Positions 21,288 through 32,288 of a DNA stretch of 64,000 nt are shown in pieces. The notes under the pieces were generated by a model that did no database searches, was not told where the DNA came from, and saw nothing but the letters and a program-made list of their open reading frames with translations. The translations under genes were made by a program, and so were the position numbers. Position 1 is the stretch's first letter; every line of letters starts with the position of its first letter. This stretch comes from Cavia porcellus (taxonomy: Eukaryota; Chordata; Mammalia; Rodentia; Caviidae), in NCBI RefSeq assembly GCF_034190915.1, contig NW_026947506.1:12461501-12525500 (forward strand), written 5' to 3'.

Positions 21288-22695
21288 AAATGACAAGCTA
21301 GGGAAATCTTATGGACATATGTATTGGAATCAGTGTAAAGAAGTATTTCTTTGTACTGCAGAAGGTAATGTGAGTATGAAAGAAACAGAAACAAAACACC
21401 ATGTTCAGATCCATAAAAAATATTGCAATGGAGGGAAACATAATTTATTTAAGCAATGCAGGAAAGGTTTTACTACATATGGAATATGTAAGAAACTTAA
21501 AATAATTCACAGTGGAGAGAGACTATACATATGTAAGCAATGTGGGAAAGCTTTTACCCATCGTGGACATTGTAAGCGACATGAAAGAATGCACACTGGA
21601 GAGAAACCCTATGTATGTAAGCAGTGTGGGAAAGCTTTTACCACATGTGAATCTTGCAAGGATCATGAAAAAATTCACAGTGGAGAGAAACCCTATGTAT
21701 GTAAACAATGTGGGAAAGCTTTTACCACACGTAGACAGCGTAAGAAACATGAAAGCATTCATACTGGAGAGAAACCCCATGTATGTAAGCAATGTGGGAA
21801 AGCTTTTACCTTACGTGAAAATTGTAAGATACATGAAAGTATTCACACTGGAGAGAAACCCTATGTATGTAAGCAATGTGGGAAAGCTTTTACCACACAT
21901 GGAAATTGTAAGAGACATGAAACAATTCACACTGGAGAGAAACCTTATGTATGCAAGCAATGTGGGAAAGCTTTTACCACACATGGAGTTTGTAAGCAAC
22001 ATGAAAGAATTCACACTGGAGAGAAACCGTATGTATGTAAGCAATGTGGGAAAACTTTTACCACACATGATCAGTGTAAGCAGCATGAAAGAATTCACTC
22101 TGGAGAAAGACCCTATGTATGTAAGCTATGTGGGAAAGCTTTTACCACACATGGAAATTGTAAGAAACATGAAATTATTCACACTGGAGAGAAACCCTAT
22201 GTATGTAAGCAATGTGGGAAAGCATTTACCAAACATGGACATTGTAAGGAACATGAAAGAATTCACAGTGGAGAGAAACCCTATGTATGTAAGCAATGTG
22301 GGAAAGCTTTTACCTCACATGGAGGTTGTAAGCAACATGACAGAATTCACTCTGGAGAAAGACCCTATATATGTAAGCTATGTGGGAAAGCTTTTACCAC
22401 ACATGGAAATTGTAAGAAACATGAAATTATTCATACTGGAGAGAAACCCTATGTATGTAAGCAATGTGGGAAAGCTTTTACCACACATAAACAGTGTAAG
22501 AAACACGAAAGTATTCACACTGGAGTGAAACCCTATGTATGTAAGCAATGTGGGAAAGCTTTTACCCAACGTGAAAATTGTAAGAAACATGAAAGAATTC
22601 ACACTGAAGAGAATCCTTATAAATGTAAGCCATGTGGGAAAGCTTTTACCCAATACAGACATTGTAAGCCAGATGAAAATTTACAGTCAAGATAA
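21288..22695 (+). CDS. C2H2 zinc-finger exon of a KRAB-ZNF-type gene (copy A)
   Basis: The exon follows a TTTTTTTTCCTTACAG acceptor (AG at 21286-21287). It joins in phase to the KRAB-b exon and stays open to TAA at 22693-22695. The first internal ATG (21319) gives 458 aa. After a 69-residue spacer with one degenerate finger come 13 regular C2H2 fingers of 28 residues (F1 from 21526, F13 ending 22617), then a degenerate finger with both zinc His lost. Linkers are mostly TGEKP or SGEKP/SGERP. F8 and F11 are nearly identical and carry a private Lys-Leu-Cys, marking a three-finger internal duplication. Helix position 4, normally Leu, is Cys in 12 of 13 fingers and Arg in F3. The expected role is sequence-specific DNA binding in the nucleus. 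Repression by KRAB is doubtful because the KRAB-A exon is damaged. No ortholog can be named. Confidence 0.85.
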
Positions 22696-23064
22696 ACCCA
22701 GTGCATATAAGCATCATGAGAATGGTTTGAGCACAAGAACACTTTGGATAATGCATGAAAACCTTCACACTGGGCAGAAAACTTATATATGTAAGGAAAT
22801 TGGGAACATTTCAGCAGAAATGCTCTTTGTCCAATACATGAAAAAATTCACACTGTTGATTATCCCTATGTATGTAAAGAATGTGGAAAAGCTTTCACCA
22901 CACATGGATACTGTAAAGTACATCAATGACTTCACACTGTTGAGAAACCCTACGTATATAAACAATGTGGCAAAGCTTTTTACCACATACAGTCATTGTA
23001 AAACACATGAAAGTAATCATACTGGGGCGAACCACTGGCTCTGTAAACAAGGGGAGAAACTTTG
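22696..23064 (+). pseudogene. Degenerate zinc fingers after the stop codon
   Basis: Finger remnants continue past the TAA in shifting frames. The clearest (about 22868-22951) keeps Cys-Lys-Glu-Cys-Gly-Lys-Ala-Phe and a Tyr-Cys-Lys-Val-His helix but has TGA before the second His. Another follows with its first Cys replaced. The ancestral array was longer by about four or five fingers; a stop shortened it and the remainder drifted as 3' UTR. Confidence 0.8.
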
Positions 23065-23581
23065 AGCAGCCAGATTGAAAGTGAAATATCTGAAGAAACT
23101 CACTGGAAATGAATCCTGTCTTTTATGGGATTACTCTCAGCACACATGATGATTGTTAGATATCTGAAAGAGCTCACTGGGTAGAGATCCTATGTGGATT
23201 TGCAGTGTGAGAAATGCATCAGTCCATATTTGTTGTTAAACATTTAGAAAAAGCGTCACTGCTTAGACTGTTTAGATCCAAGTTTACTTTTAAAATCACA
23301 AGGAGACCTGAAGAAATAATCAATACTGAAATTTGATGTCAATATTTCTTCACAAATTTTCCAGAAACTTCAAATCTGAGGTGGAGCTCTCTTCAAGTAC
23401 ACATGTTGCATGGTTTTCAGTTAATCACATGTACCTCTCTAGATTTTTTAAAGTGTCTTTGTGTTTCAACATGGCATCTTGTAATTAAACATGGTAAACC
23501 TAAATGTGCTTTTCACTTTCAAGTATGATTAGCGTCCATGTACTTAATGTTTTGTCTTTAATACTTATTTTTTATATTTTT

Positions 23582-23598
23582 TGGTGAACTGTAATGTT
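23582..23598 (+). repeat. Left target-site duplication of the twin-primed element
   Basis: TGGTGAACTGTAATGTT matches TGGTGAATTGTAATTTT at 25061-25077 with two differences. The pair brackets the inverted retrotransposon exactly. Confidence 0.8.
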
Positions 23599-25060
23599 GT
23601 TTTATTGAAACAGAAAAATGGAAAAATAGAGTAGAAATAATACAGAATTTCATAAAAATAAACAATAAGAAATCACTAGTTGATAAGTGACACATTGTCA
23701 TCTTAGAAATAGTTGTTCAAGGTACAAAATTAAAGCATACAAAGTGACATTCAAATAATGACACTGCAAACAGTTCTGCTCAGTGATCCAACAAATCTTA
23801 GTAATATGCTTATCTGTCATACACACTGATTTTTTATCTTAAAGAGGGTAAGATTAAATGACAAAACAGAACAGAACAGTTCATAAAAAAAACAAGTTAA
23901 GGAAACACAGATTTCAAAGCAAGTCCACTGGAGATGTTCACTGTCTGTCTTATTGTCTCTAGTGTTCTTCCAAATACTTGTTCCCATCTTTAAATGCATT
24001 GAATTTATACTAAACATTATAGAACTAATCAAACAAGTACAGGATGATAAAGGCTTTTTTGGTCTTCAAGACCTGATTTTGGGAAAGTCCATAATGACTA
24101 CCATAATGTCTCTCATTCTCTTTGAAGTAGATGTCTTTATCTTTACATATACTGAAATTGAACATAAGAGATTAGACTAATATCACTCTAAACAGTGAAT
24201 AATAGTATCCTGAGAAGGGGAAAGGTAAGGAATTGCCTAAAAAAAGAAGGCAGAGGAAATTGTTAAATGTGTATCAGGATTTAAAAGCTACAGTAGTGTT
24301 ATTGCTCTGTTTATATTCTTTGCGGCCTGTCTACTCATATTAGATTTGAGGGCACAGACAGATACCCCAAAAATAACAGGTTATACCATGGGAGCTATCC
24401 TTAATTTCCTATTAACTTAAACTGAAACTCTGTATTATTTACTTTGTCTTACTATGACTGGTCTTATTTTAAGCTGGTTTGTTTGAATACTATTTTGCCT
24501 TGACTGATTGTCTTAACATTTGGTATGCTTGCTAATATCAAGTCTAAGAGTAGAGGCAACTACTTTGAAGATGGCAAGATGTAAAAGATATCCATTCCAG
24601 TTTTGATTATTAACTGCTTTCAAGTCCTACAATGTCTTCAAAGTTGTATTTTTATAAAAATAGCTATGTAACGCTATGCTTAACTAATAATGCCTGATGA
24701 TGTGGAAAATTCGATTGAAAATAACAAGAGAAACATAGTAACTACAGTAGTTCACCTAATATTGTAGTCTTATATATCTTTTTTATATCATGTTTTTCTA
24801 GGAATTTGTTTTGTTGTCTTTTTTTTTTTGATCTGTTTTTCCCCATAACACAAAAAGGATAGATATACATGTAAAGATGCACACATGGGAAGAAATTCTA
24901 AACTGTTTATTGGAACAAATTATATAATTCATGATGTAATGAACAGATACTCTGAAGAAGAGACACTAAGAAACCCAGTGCTAATTCTGTATCATTATGT
25001 CACAAAATCAAGCAAAACTATTGTTCACTGTTCAGAGTGTTATTAGTCTGGTCTATTTTG
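23599..25060 (-). mobile_element. Twin-primed (5'-inverted) HAL1-like element
   Basis: Bases 23599-24190 are the reverse complement of the last 600 bp of the HAL1-like 3' UTR (compare 53530-54140). Bases 24191-25060 are the segment immediately upstream of that, in plus orientation (compare 52690-53560). About 30-45 bp around TTCACTGTT(C/T)AGAGTG appears at both internal ends. Flanking duplications lie at 23582-23598 and 25061-25077. This is the classical product of twin priming during L1-type reverse transcription. It lacks ORF1 and ORF2 and lies 0.9 kb downstream of the finger ORF. Copy B lacks it. Confidence 0.88.
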
Positions 25061-25077
25061 TGGTGAATTGTAATTTT

Positions 25078-25912
25078 AACACTGCATTTGTTTTAGTCTT
25101 TTAATACACATGTTTAATTTTCTCTTTCATAAATGATGTTCCTGAAGTTGATGCAACATTTGGCATTAAGATATACATTTATTGAGGATTGGAGCATTTG
25201 TTTTTGATGAAGTTGTGTTCTTTTCACATAACTTGTACGTTAATGAAGTTATGTTTTCCATGTTGTGATGAGATACCTGCTGATTTCCTAACATCACTAG
25301 ATAGCATACCACGTACATTATGTTGCCTGATTTTCTTTCTCACTGGATCCAATATTTGTCATTTAAGTAAACCCTTGTTTTTCTAACCATCAGAATTTTA
25401 CCTGTTATATTTATATTACATCTTTACTTTGCGATTGTTTTCTTCACATGTACCAAAAGTAAACCATGCCACTGTGAATTTCTGATTGCCCCAGACTGAC
25501 AGAAACATAACTTGTCTCCAAAAGCATATCACAAAATATATTAATAACTCCAGAAATTATAACATCAGGTATGATTTATGAGTAACCATACTTTGAAAGG
25601 AATTTTTCTTAAATGTGGAATTGCCTTGGGAAAAAAGTTGTTATTGAATGTCTCATGCAAATGCCTTTATTTTATTCCTTGATGTTGCAAATGCATTATA
25701 TATTCTTTAATTATTAGTACTTTTTCCTAAAACACTGAAATAATTGTATGAAGGGAAACCTGAATTTTGAGGTGTCACACGGTAAAAAGTAAATTTCCTA
25801 AATTAAGATTCAGACTGTGTTGTGTTTTACTGCATGGTGAATTCATACAATGGCATGTCTTTTTATTCATAAAGACTACTGTCTCATGTTTGTGGTGTGT
25901 GCTGATTATCTT
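25078..25912. other. 3' flank of KZFP copy A, non-coding
   Basis: Colinear with 42933-43735 in copy B. No ORF or repeat is assigned. Confidence 0.5.
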
Positions 25913-26026
25913 TTTTCTTTTTTTTTTTTTTTTGTCTTTTTCGTTTTTATCGGTACCGGGGATCGAACTCACAACTGCCTGCTTGCAAGGCAGGTGCTTA
26001 TGCTGCTGAGCTAAATCTCCAGCCCC
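25913..26026 (-). mobile_element. Young ID-like SINE, minus strand, copy-A-specific
   Basis: A run of T followed by TCGGTACCGGGGATCGAACT, CTGCCTGCTTGCAAGGCAGG and TCTCCAGCCCC. It is flanked by a long perfect repeat TGTGCTGATTATCTT (25898-25912 and 26027-26041). The matching place in copy B (about 43735) is empty. Confidence 0.92.
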
Positions 26027-26554
26027 TGTGCTGATTATCTTTAGACATATACACTGGGCCATGAGTCCCAGTTGGTTTCCTGTGGTCTGTGGTTTTCACT
26101 TCCACTTTGGGATTCATGTAATCTGTAAAGTGTTTATTGCAGTGTTGTTGAATAAAAAATCTGCTTAGCTTCCAATGGAATGATGTTGTTAAAAACTGTG
26201 GTGTCATAAAAACACAAGGGAGCACTGCATTAAATACCCCTAATCCAGTGTAAATAGCTTGCCCAAGTCTCAATTATCCTTAAACACATAAATTGCTTAC
26301 CTGTTGTGTACTGTCCAGTAAAACCCTATCTATTTCGAACCTGAATATCCTTCACAAAGCAAAAGACACTGAAAACTGCATTGTCAGGTGCTTTGCACTA
26401 CAGCATGAAGCCAGATTCCCTGCAGCACATTTCTGCTTACCATCAACAGGAAAATTTGGAGTTTGTATTTCTATTTCAGTTAATAATAGAAAACTGAATC
26501 TATAAGACACATATGTTGAGCACTTTCTCATTTTACCATGAAAGTAAATCTTGG

Positions 26555-26725
26555 TGCTCCTGTTGATGCATGCTTGTACTCCTAGTACCTCAGAGGGCTT
26601 AAATTAGTGGAAGAGAAAGTTGAGACCAGCCTACAGAAGTTAGTGTGAGCCAGTCTCAGAATACATCCTCAGGTTCTACAGATGTAGCTTAGTGCTTTAG
26701 TACTCCTCTCTTACCTCCCCAGTGT
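26555..26725 (+). mobile_element. B1 + ID composite SINE (B4-like)
   Basis: Diverged sense B1 landmarks (GCATGCTTGTACTCCTAGTA, GAGACCAGCCTACAG) are followed by an ID-like core (AGATGTAGCTTAGTGCTTTAG). It is shared with 44283-44455 in copy B, so it is older than the duplication. Confidence 0.6.
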
Positions 26726-27399
26726 CAACATTTTTTAATACTCTCAATTACACATCAGTAGTTTTTCCTTTATCACTTGTCCACCTTGCAGTTTTCCCTG
26801 AGCATCAATTGAGAAGCACATTTGTTAATGCAGTGATCATCCTGAGCATCATTGGAGCACTTGTCAATCTAACCCATTCATTCTTTTATTGAATACAGTA
26901 GAATTGTAACTTTATATTCCTTCTTATTTTATAAAAACTAACAAAAGTATGCAATTTTTTGATCATCTGATATTTAAATAATTGCATTGGTAAGGAGCTA
27001 CACATAAAGATTAATTTAATGTAATTTCTTTAGTCCCAGCACCAGGAGAGAATAAGATGGGACAATAATGGCTTTGAAGCTGACTTTGGCAGGCAACTGC
27101 TGGATGATTTAGCAGGTGGTTTTATACCTGCATTTGAAGTTTAAGGAAAGAAGTAAGTTAAGGTCAAGAATATAAATGTGCCATCGATCCAAAGAATCAC
27201 TACTGCAATTTGTGATTTTTCTTTCACTCAGGAAATGTACTTTTTATAGTAATTTGTGCAGCAATCTCAAATATGCCTCTATTAGAGTAAAATGTAGTGA
27301 AACATGAAAGAGCCAGGCATTTCATGTTCTGAATGTAGAGTTATTAAAAATCCTTTTTCTTAATGCTATTGCTGCTGTTTTGTGTAGAAAATAAGATAG
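26726..27399. other. Non-coding flank, nothing recognised
   Basis: Colinear with copy B (about 44460-45130), AT-rich, without ORFs of interest. Confidence 0.4.
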
Positions 27400-27990
27400 G
27401 GTGACAAAACAAGCAAAAAGGACTTTGTAAGATTTTATTCCTCCTGCATGAACATAGAAGCCACAAAAAGTCAATCCAAAAGGATGAAGAAATAAACTGA
27501 AGAATGAGAAAGATTTTGCTCCTTACTCCCTGATAGCTAACACGTAAAACCAATAAGAACATGAGATGAATACACATTTTTCAAAATAGGTACAAATTGC
27601 CGAGAAATACCTGAATAACTATTGAGCATTTTTGCACAATAGAGAAATGCAAATAGGGACATCATCTCATTGCAGAGGAAGCAAATCACCACAAGATCTA
27701 AGGAACGTTCCTAAGACTGCAGGAGAAAAGGAAATATTTAACTTTTTGGTGGAAATGTAGGTAAGTAGTTCCACTATTGAAGTCAGTTTTTTAAAGTGTT
27801 CAAAAAACTAAAATTAGTGATTCTCATCAATGCAGTGCCCACTTTAGTGGATCTCTTCCCCAAAGATTTAAAGACGTATTGCAGTGATTCATGCAGATTC
27901 CTGTTTAGTGAAGCAATAGTCAATTTTCCTGGGAAGAGCAGCAGCAAGCACTGTTCCATCATCAACTAATACCAATGATGAACAATAAAT
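27400..27990 (+). mobile_element. Ancient L1 ORF2 3'-end fragment
   Basis: In plus orientation, degenerate L1 C-terminal landmarks appear in order: GAGAAATGCAAATAGGGACA (27642), a GGAGAAAAGGAAATATTTAA segment (27721), the TTGGTGGAAATGTAGG segment and TATTGCAGTGATTCATGCA (27875). It is shared with 45180-45740 in copy B. It is much older than the other L1s here. Confidence 0.7.
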
Positions 27991-28147
27991 ACTCATGAGT
28001 GTACTCCTTTTAATAAATGGGGTACTTTATTGTGAAATGTGTTAGGTTTTCCAAGTAGCTATAGGTCAGTATAAGCATGATAGTCATGCTAATGTCACAA
28101 GGCTATCACTAGTACCCTACTGTGTTCATAAAATATATTTATCTTTT

Positions 28148-28280
28148 TGAGGCAGCATCTTGCTATGCAATTCAGGCTGGCTTTGAGATCACTTTATAAC
28201 CCAGAGTGGTGTCAAACAATTCCCCTTCCTCAGAGTCTCAAGTACTGGGCTCCACCTAAGAGCTACCAGGTGTAGTTTAG
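28148..28280 (-). mobile_element. B1-like SINE, minus strand
   Basis: Antisense B1 landmarks: TTGAGGCAGCATCTTGCTAT, GGCTGGCTTTGAGATCACTT, TCAAGTACTGGGCTCCAC. It is shared with 45912-46045. Confidence 0.7.
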
Positions 28281-31200
28281 ATTTGGTATATTATATGCAT
28301 ATTCAGTATATTTTATTTCAGCTGTTTTTGTTGTTAAAGTATTTCCACTTTGTACCTCCAGCCTCTGTAGAAACTTTGGCCTTGTTGAGGTGGTGATGTG
28401 CATACCACCAGCCTTGTAACATTCTCTTTGGGTTCAGTGCTGTCAGTGTACTGCAGTGAAACATAGGTGTACATAACTGTTTCTTTTTCTACTTCCTTAG
28501 AAAGATTGTTAAAATTTCCTTGGATATTCAGAGGGTCAACACCCTCTCTATAGTTTCATGCAAATGCCTACAGTTACGTATTGTGTAGGACACACAGAAA
28601 CATGTCGCATAGTTGCGGTGAGAGGTTTGTCAAGGCAGATGTGAAGACTACTTTGTGAATGTTTGTGTTCCTGATTATTTCATTAGAATAAGCCTTAGGT
28701 TTTCTCACTGTTGTTTATGTGAAGCAGACCAGAAGACCACTTGAAATGATATAAAGTCTGTTTTGGATTTTAAGTATCTAAAGAACTGCTCTGGTGCTAT
28801 GGCCCACTTAGTAATGGTCAACTTGGATCACCCAGTGAATGAGGTCATCATGGTATTCGGATAGAACATCCATGGAAGGATTGTTTCAAACATCATTAAA
28901 GAGAACTGAAGGGAAAGGAGCTGGACTGTTGATTCTCATGCAGAAACCAGTAGCACTGGTTTTCCAGATATGAACTCAGCCATCATCATCATCAGAGAAT
29001 CTCAGGTCCTCATTATTGCTGTGCATGACTACTGTTCTCTTTTGTGAATCTCTGGCCCTTATCTTGAGCTTCATGTTTTGGCTCCAGTACTGATCACTCA
29101 ACCTGCTGGCACTGATCCTATGATTAAGCAAACAGAATTTCTAGCTTCCAACACTAAACTTTGAGCCTTCCTAGTGTACAATCCTGACAAAGACTTCAAT
29201 GAGACATCGTCAGTGCTTCTAGGTCTCCAGGTAAAATCTGATGGTCCTTGATGCAGGCTCTAATTCTTCAGCAGTACTTGGGCAGGATATTGTCCTAACA
29301 TTAAAGTACTCAGCTGGATTTTTTAGGTCTTTAGTATGTGAAAAGCTCTACATCTCTCTAAATCTGACTTTCTGGGGGTGAATATTTTAAAATTATCTTA
29401 TCAATTATAAGTTCCATATTAAGTCTCTTTCCTTGCAAGCCTGGATGACAACGTATGGGAAAGGTTAAGGTGTGTCATTTTTGAGACATGAGAAAGTTCT
29501 TTAGTTACCTAATGTTTATGTCACTTTTTTTGTAGATAGAAGCGCATCTATATCAATAACTTGGTTTATAAGACTGTTGATAGATTCCCCACCACTATCA
29601 AGCCATTAAATTGTGTGTTGTGTGTGCAAGAAGTAGGTGTGTTAGGAACCTGCATGGTGATGCCAGTCAACTGAACATGAGCCTTTGGACCGTATGCTGT
29701 CTGGCCTTTGTTTACATAAATTATCACTCAAAGATGCACTCACAGAGGCAGTCATTTTATATTGACAAATAATTTGCAAGTTTCTCAGGTCTTTTTCCGA
29801 TTTTGATGATGTGAAGAAAATGTAAGATGCACAACCTGAGTTCCCAAAAATAATTATGATAGCAGTATAGACCTATCTGAACTCATGAAAATTCAGCTAT
29901 AGGCTTCCCTTATTCCACCTAGAATGTGCATTGAACCTAAGTAGTTTTGCACCGTTTTACCAGATATCTACAAGCACCAGAGGGATATGTTTCTCAGAGC
30001 CTCCCTCCTTTTGGGTTCACATTTAGACTGTATGTAGAATGCCCTGTTTCTATGCTCAGCAGATCCACATGTCTTCATTCCAAAGTACTGTTTCTGCCAT
30101 CAGTGATAGTTTAATATTGTGTAGATAACCTCCTTGTATTATTCAAATAACTCTAGGCTAAATGTCATATCTTCAATTGAGCTAATGGGTTTCATGCTAC
30201 CTTTTCTCATTTTCATACAGCATCTTGTACATTTAATTTTTCATTATTATCAGCATGGTGAGGTTCATACTTATTTGGTATGAAAATATTATGCATGCTG
30301 ACGAACAGTACTGATCAAAACCAAAGTGTTACTCTTTCTTCAACATCTCATGGCTGTGACCAACATATTCCCTTGTGTTGAGCATGGTCACCAAGCATGA
30401 ATGTGATGAGATAGGGCAAATATCTATCAGTATTCAATAAAATAGAAAGGCCATATCTGGGAGTCAGAGAAAGTGGCAGTGTTTCATTGAGAAATGAGTG
30501 ATATGCACTTGTTATTTGTGCAGTTGTTTGGTCATTTGTTAGAGCCATTAAAGCTGAGTGCACATGCAGAGCTCTGGCGTAGTCTGAGCACAATTGATCT
30601 GAGTATGAAGAGACCCTCAGGAGGCATGATAGGTCATAGCTGAAGCCATCTGAAGACTTTGTGGCTAGTTTTCCTTAATTAGCGTCATCTGTTCCTCTGA
30701 AGCATCCTTGAAACCCTCCTAAGACGCTGCTCAGGTTTCCTCCACTGTCCACTCAGCTCCTTGCTTGTTCTGATTAAATAGATGCTGCCCAGCATCAGTC
30801 AGCCAGCCAGCTAGAAGAGTTATGAGCTCTGCTTACGATTTTAAACCTGCAGCCCCAAATATTGTGTCACTTTTTTTCATTCTTTGGGCCTTCACCATGC
30901 ATCTGTTTGAGGGGTTGGGCATCTAGTCATGGAACCCAAGAGCTTGATTCCTCAACAGGGACTCTACAGTGGAGATGACTGCTGTTGATGGTGACATATC
31001 TTTGCTGTGTTTCTGGGCTGGATAAAAGCCCTGAAAGCATGTCTATTCATTTTGTTTGGAAAATCCCTTCATTTTCTTAAAAAAAAATCTCTTCACCTGT
31101 GAAGTCATGATGAATCCTATATCTGAAATGCAACAGAAACATAAGGCAAAACTGCTTTTCTTTAGGAAGGTAAGCCCTGTTACTTCCAAAAGTATTTTGG

Positions 31201-31616
31201 TGCAGCTCTTGTGGGAAATTCATGATCATTGTCCTTGAGGTAGGTGTGGCCACTGTGAGAGATTGGGGAAACATAGATAAACTGCTGCATTGAGGATCCT
31301 CGAGCTCTGATCTCTGTCACCTATCTTTGCTGAGATGTGACATTTGGCAGGCAGGCACATGGAACATGCCATGGTTGCATTCTCAGTTTTCATGGGTGCA
31401 CCATTTCTGGTGCTTCTCCACCTCCTCTTGCCACTGCCTCCACAAGATGCAAACCCTCTAAAATCCCTGGGCAACTCCTTACCTGTTCTAACTCACATGC
31501 AAATGGTGGTCAAGTACCTAAACAACATGGGGGATTAACTGCTTGTCCTGTTTTACATCAGTGACAAGAGTCACACTTTGAAAGTTTTCAGTTACTGTTT
31601 AAAGAGTTAAAAGTGG
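28281..31616. other. 3' flank of copy A, no recognised gene
   Basis: Colinear with 46046-48012 plus 61818-63265 of copy B. The 30560-30950 part is the block also found at 4068-4460. Short ORFs (for example 30348-30593 minus and 31337-31564 plus) are not conserved as frames in copy B and have no domain. Confidence 0.5.
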
Positions 31617-31712
31617 CTGGGGATTAAGCTCAGTGGCATAAGCACCTGCCTGGAAACTGCAAGATTATAAATTAAATCTCTTTTCTGAAAAGAGAAAAGC
31701 AAAAAAATAAAG
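31617..31712 (+). mobile_element. Degraded ID-like SINE
   Basis: TGGCTGGGGATTAAGCTCAG start, a GTGGCATAAGCACCTGCCTG core and an A-rich tail. It is shared with 63266-63362 in copy B. Confidence 0.7.
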
Positions 31713-31779
31713 AGTTTTTAAAAGGCTGTCAAGGAATATGGAATTAAATGCATTTTTGTAATAGGCACTGTTGAGAATA

Positions 31780-32288
31780 TCAGGCATGGTTATGAAATGA
31801 CCACTTTGGACTGGAAAACCTTAGTGCATACTATTGTCATTCAAACCCAACATCAGGTGTGAGTCTAAGAATATACTGATGCTGTGGACAAGCAAACTAT
31901 AAATAATTTAGATTGCAATATTGCTATAGGAGCTACTGAGTTATGGGGAGAGAGAGCCATCTAGAAATTTGCCAACAAATTCATTGCCACCCTCAAATGG
32001 AATAATTGCTTTAAAAGCTTAAAAAAGAATCCCTGTAGCAGTGGGCAGACAAGGTTCCTTTAGTACTGTTAAACAGGAGGCCACTGAACCTTACCTTACC
32101 TTTATAGAAAGATAAATTAAGGCAGTGAATACCAGGTGGACAACACAGCAGCAGCCTCTATTTGTTAAAGCAGTTAACATACACAAATGCAAACCAAGAC
32201 TACAAAAATGCTTTAAAAGATGTCTCTATGAAACCTGACACTACCTTGGAAATCCCTGGTAAGTTTTATAATGTCCCTACTACTTTTC
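31780..32288 (+). mobile_element. Class II ERV gag (capsid region) remnant, copy A
   Basis: Discontinuous translation resembles the betaretrovirus-like capsid. A major-homology-region-like segment (Gln-Gly-Ser-Phe near 32050, then a Phe-Ile-Glu-Arg step near 32105) is followed by an Asn-Gln-Asp-Tyr-Lys-Asn-Ala-Leu stretch better preserved in copy B. Stops and frameshifts are several, and pro, pol and env are absent. The segment is duplicated at 63440-63935. A minus-strand L1 interrupts it at 32289. It is a dead fossil with no coding function. Confidence 0.65.

Noticed and set aside
21512..22528. Second long open frame (338 codons) over the zinc-finger exon, and several antisense frames of about 90 codons
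   Set aside because: They are shadows of the 84-bp finger repeat, which keeps any stop-free frame open. Their translations are monotonous repeats without a known fold.
28840..29320. Possible processed pseudogene (less AT-rich, shared with 46700-47220)
   Set aside because: I could not follow any known protein in any frame, and the similarity between copies is explained by the segmental duplication. Left unassigned.
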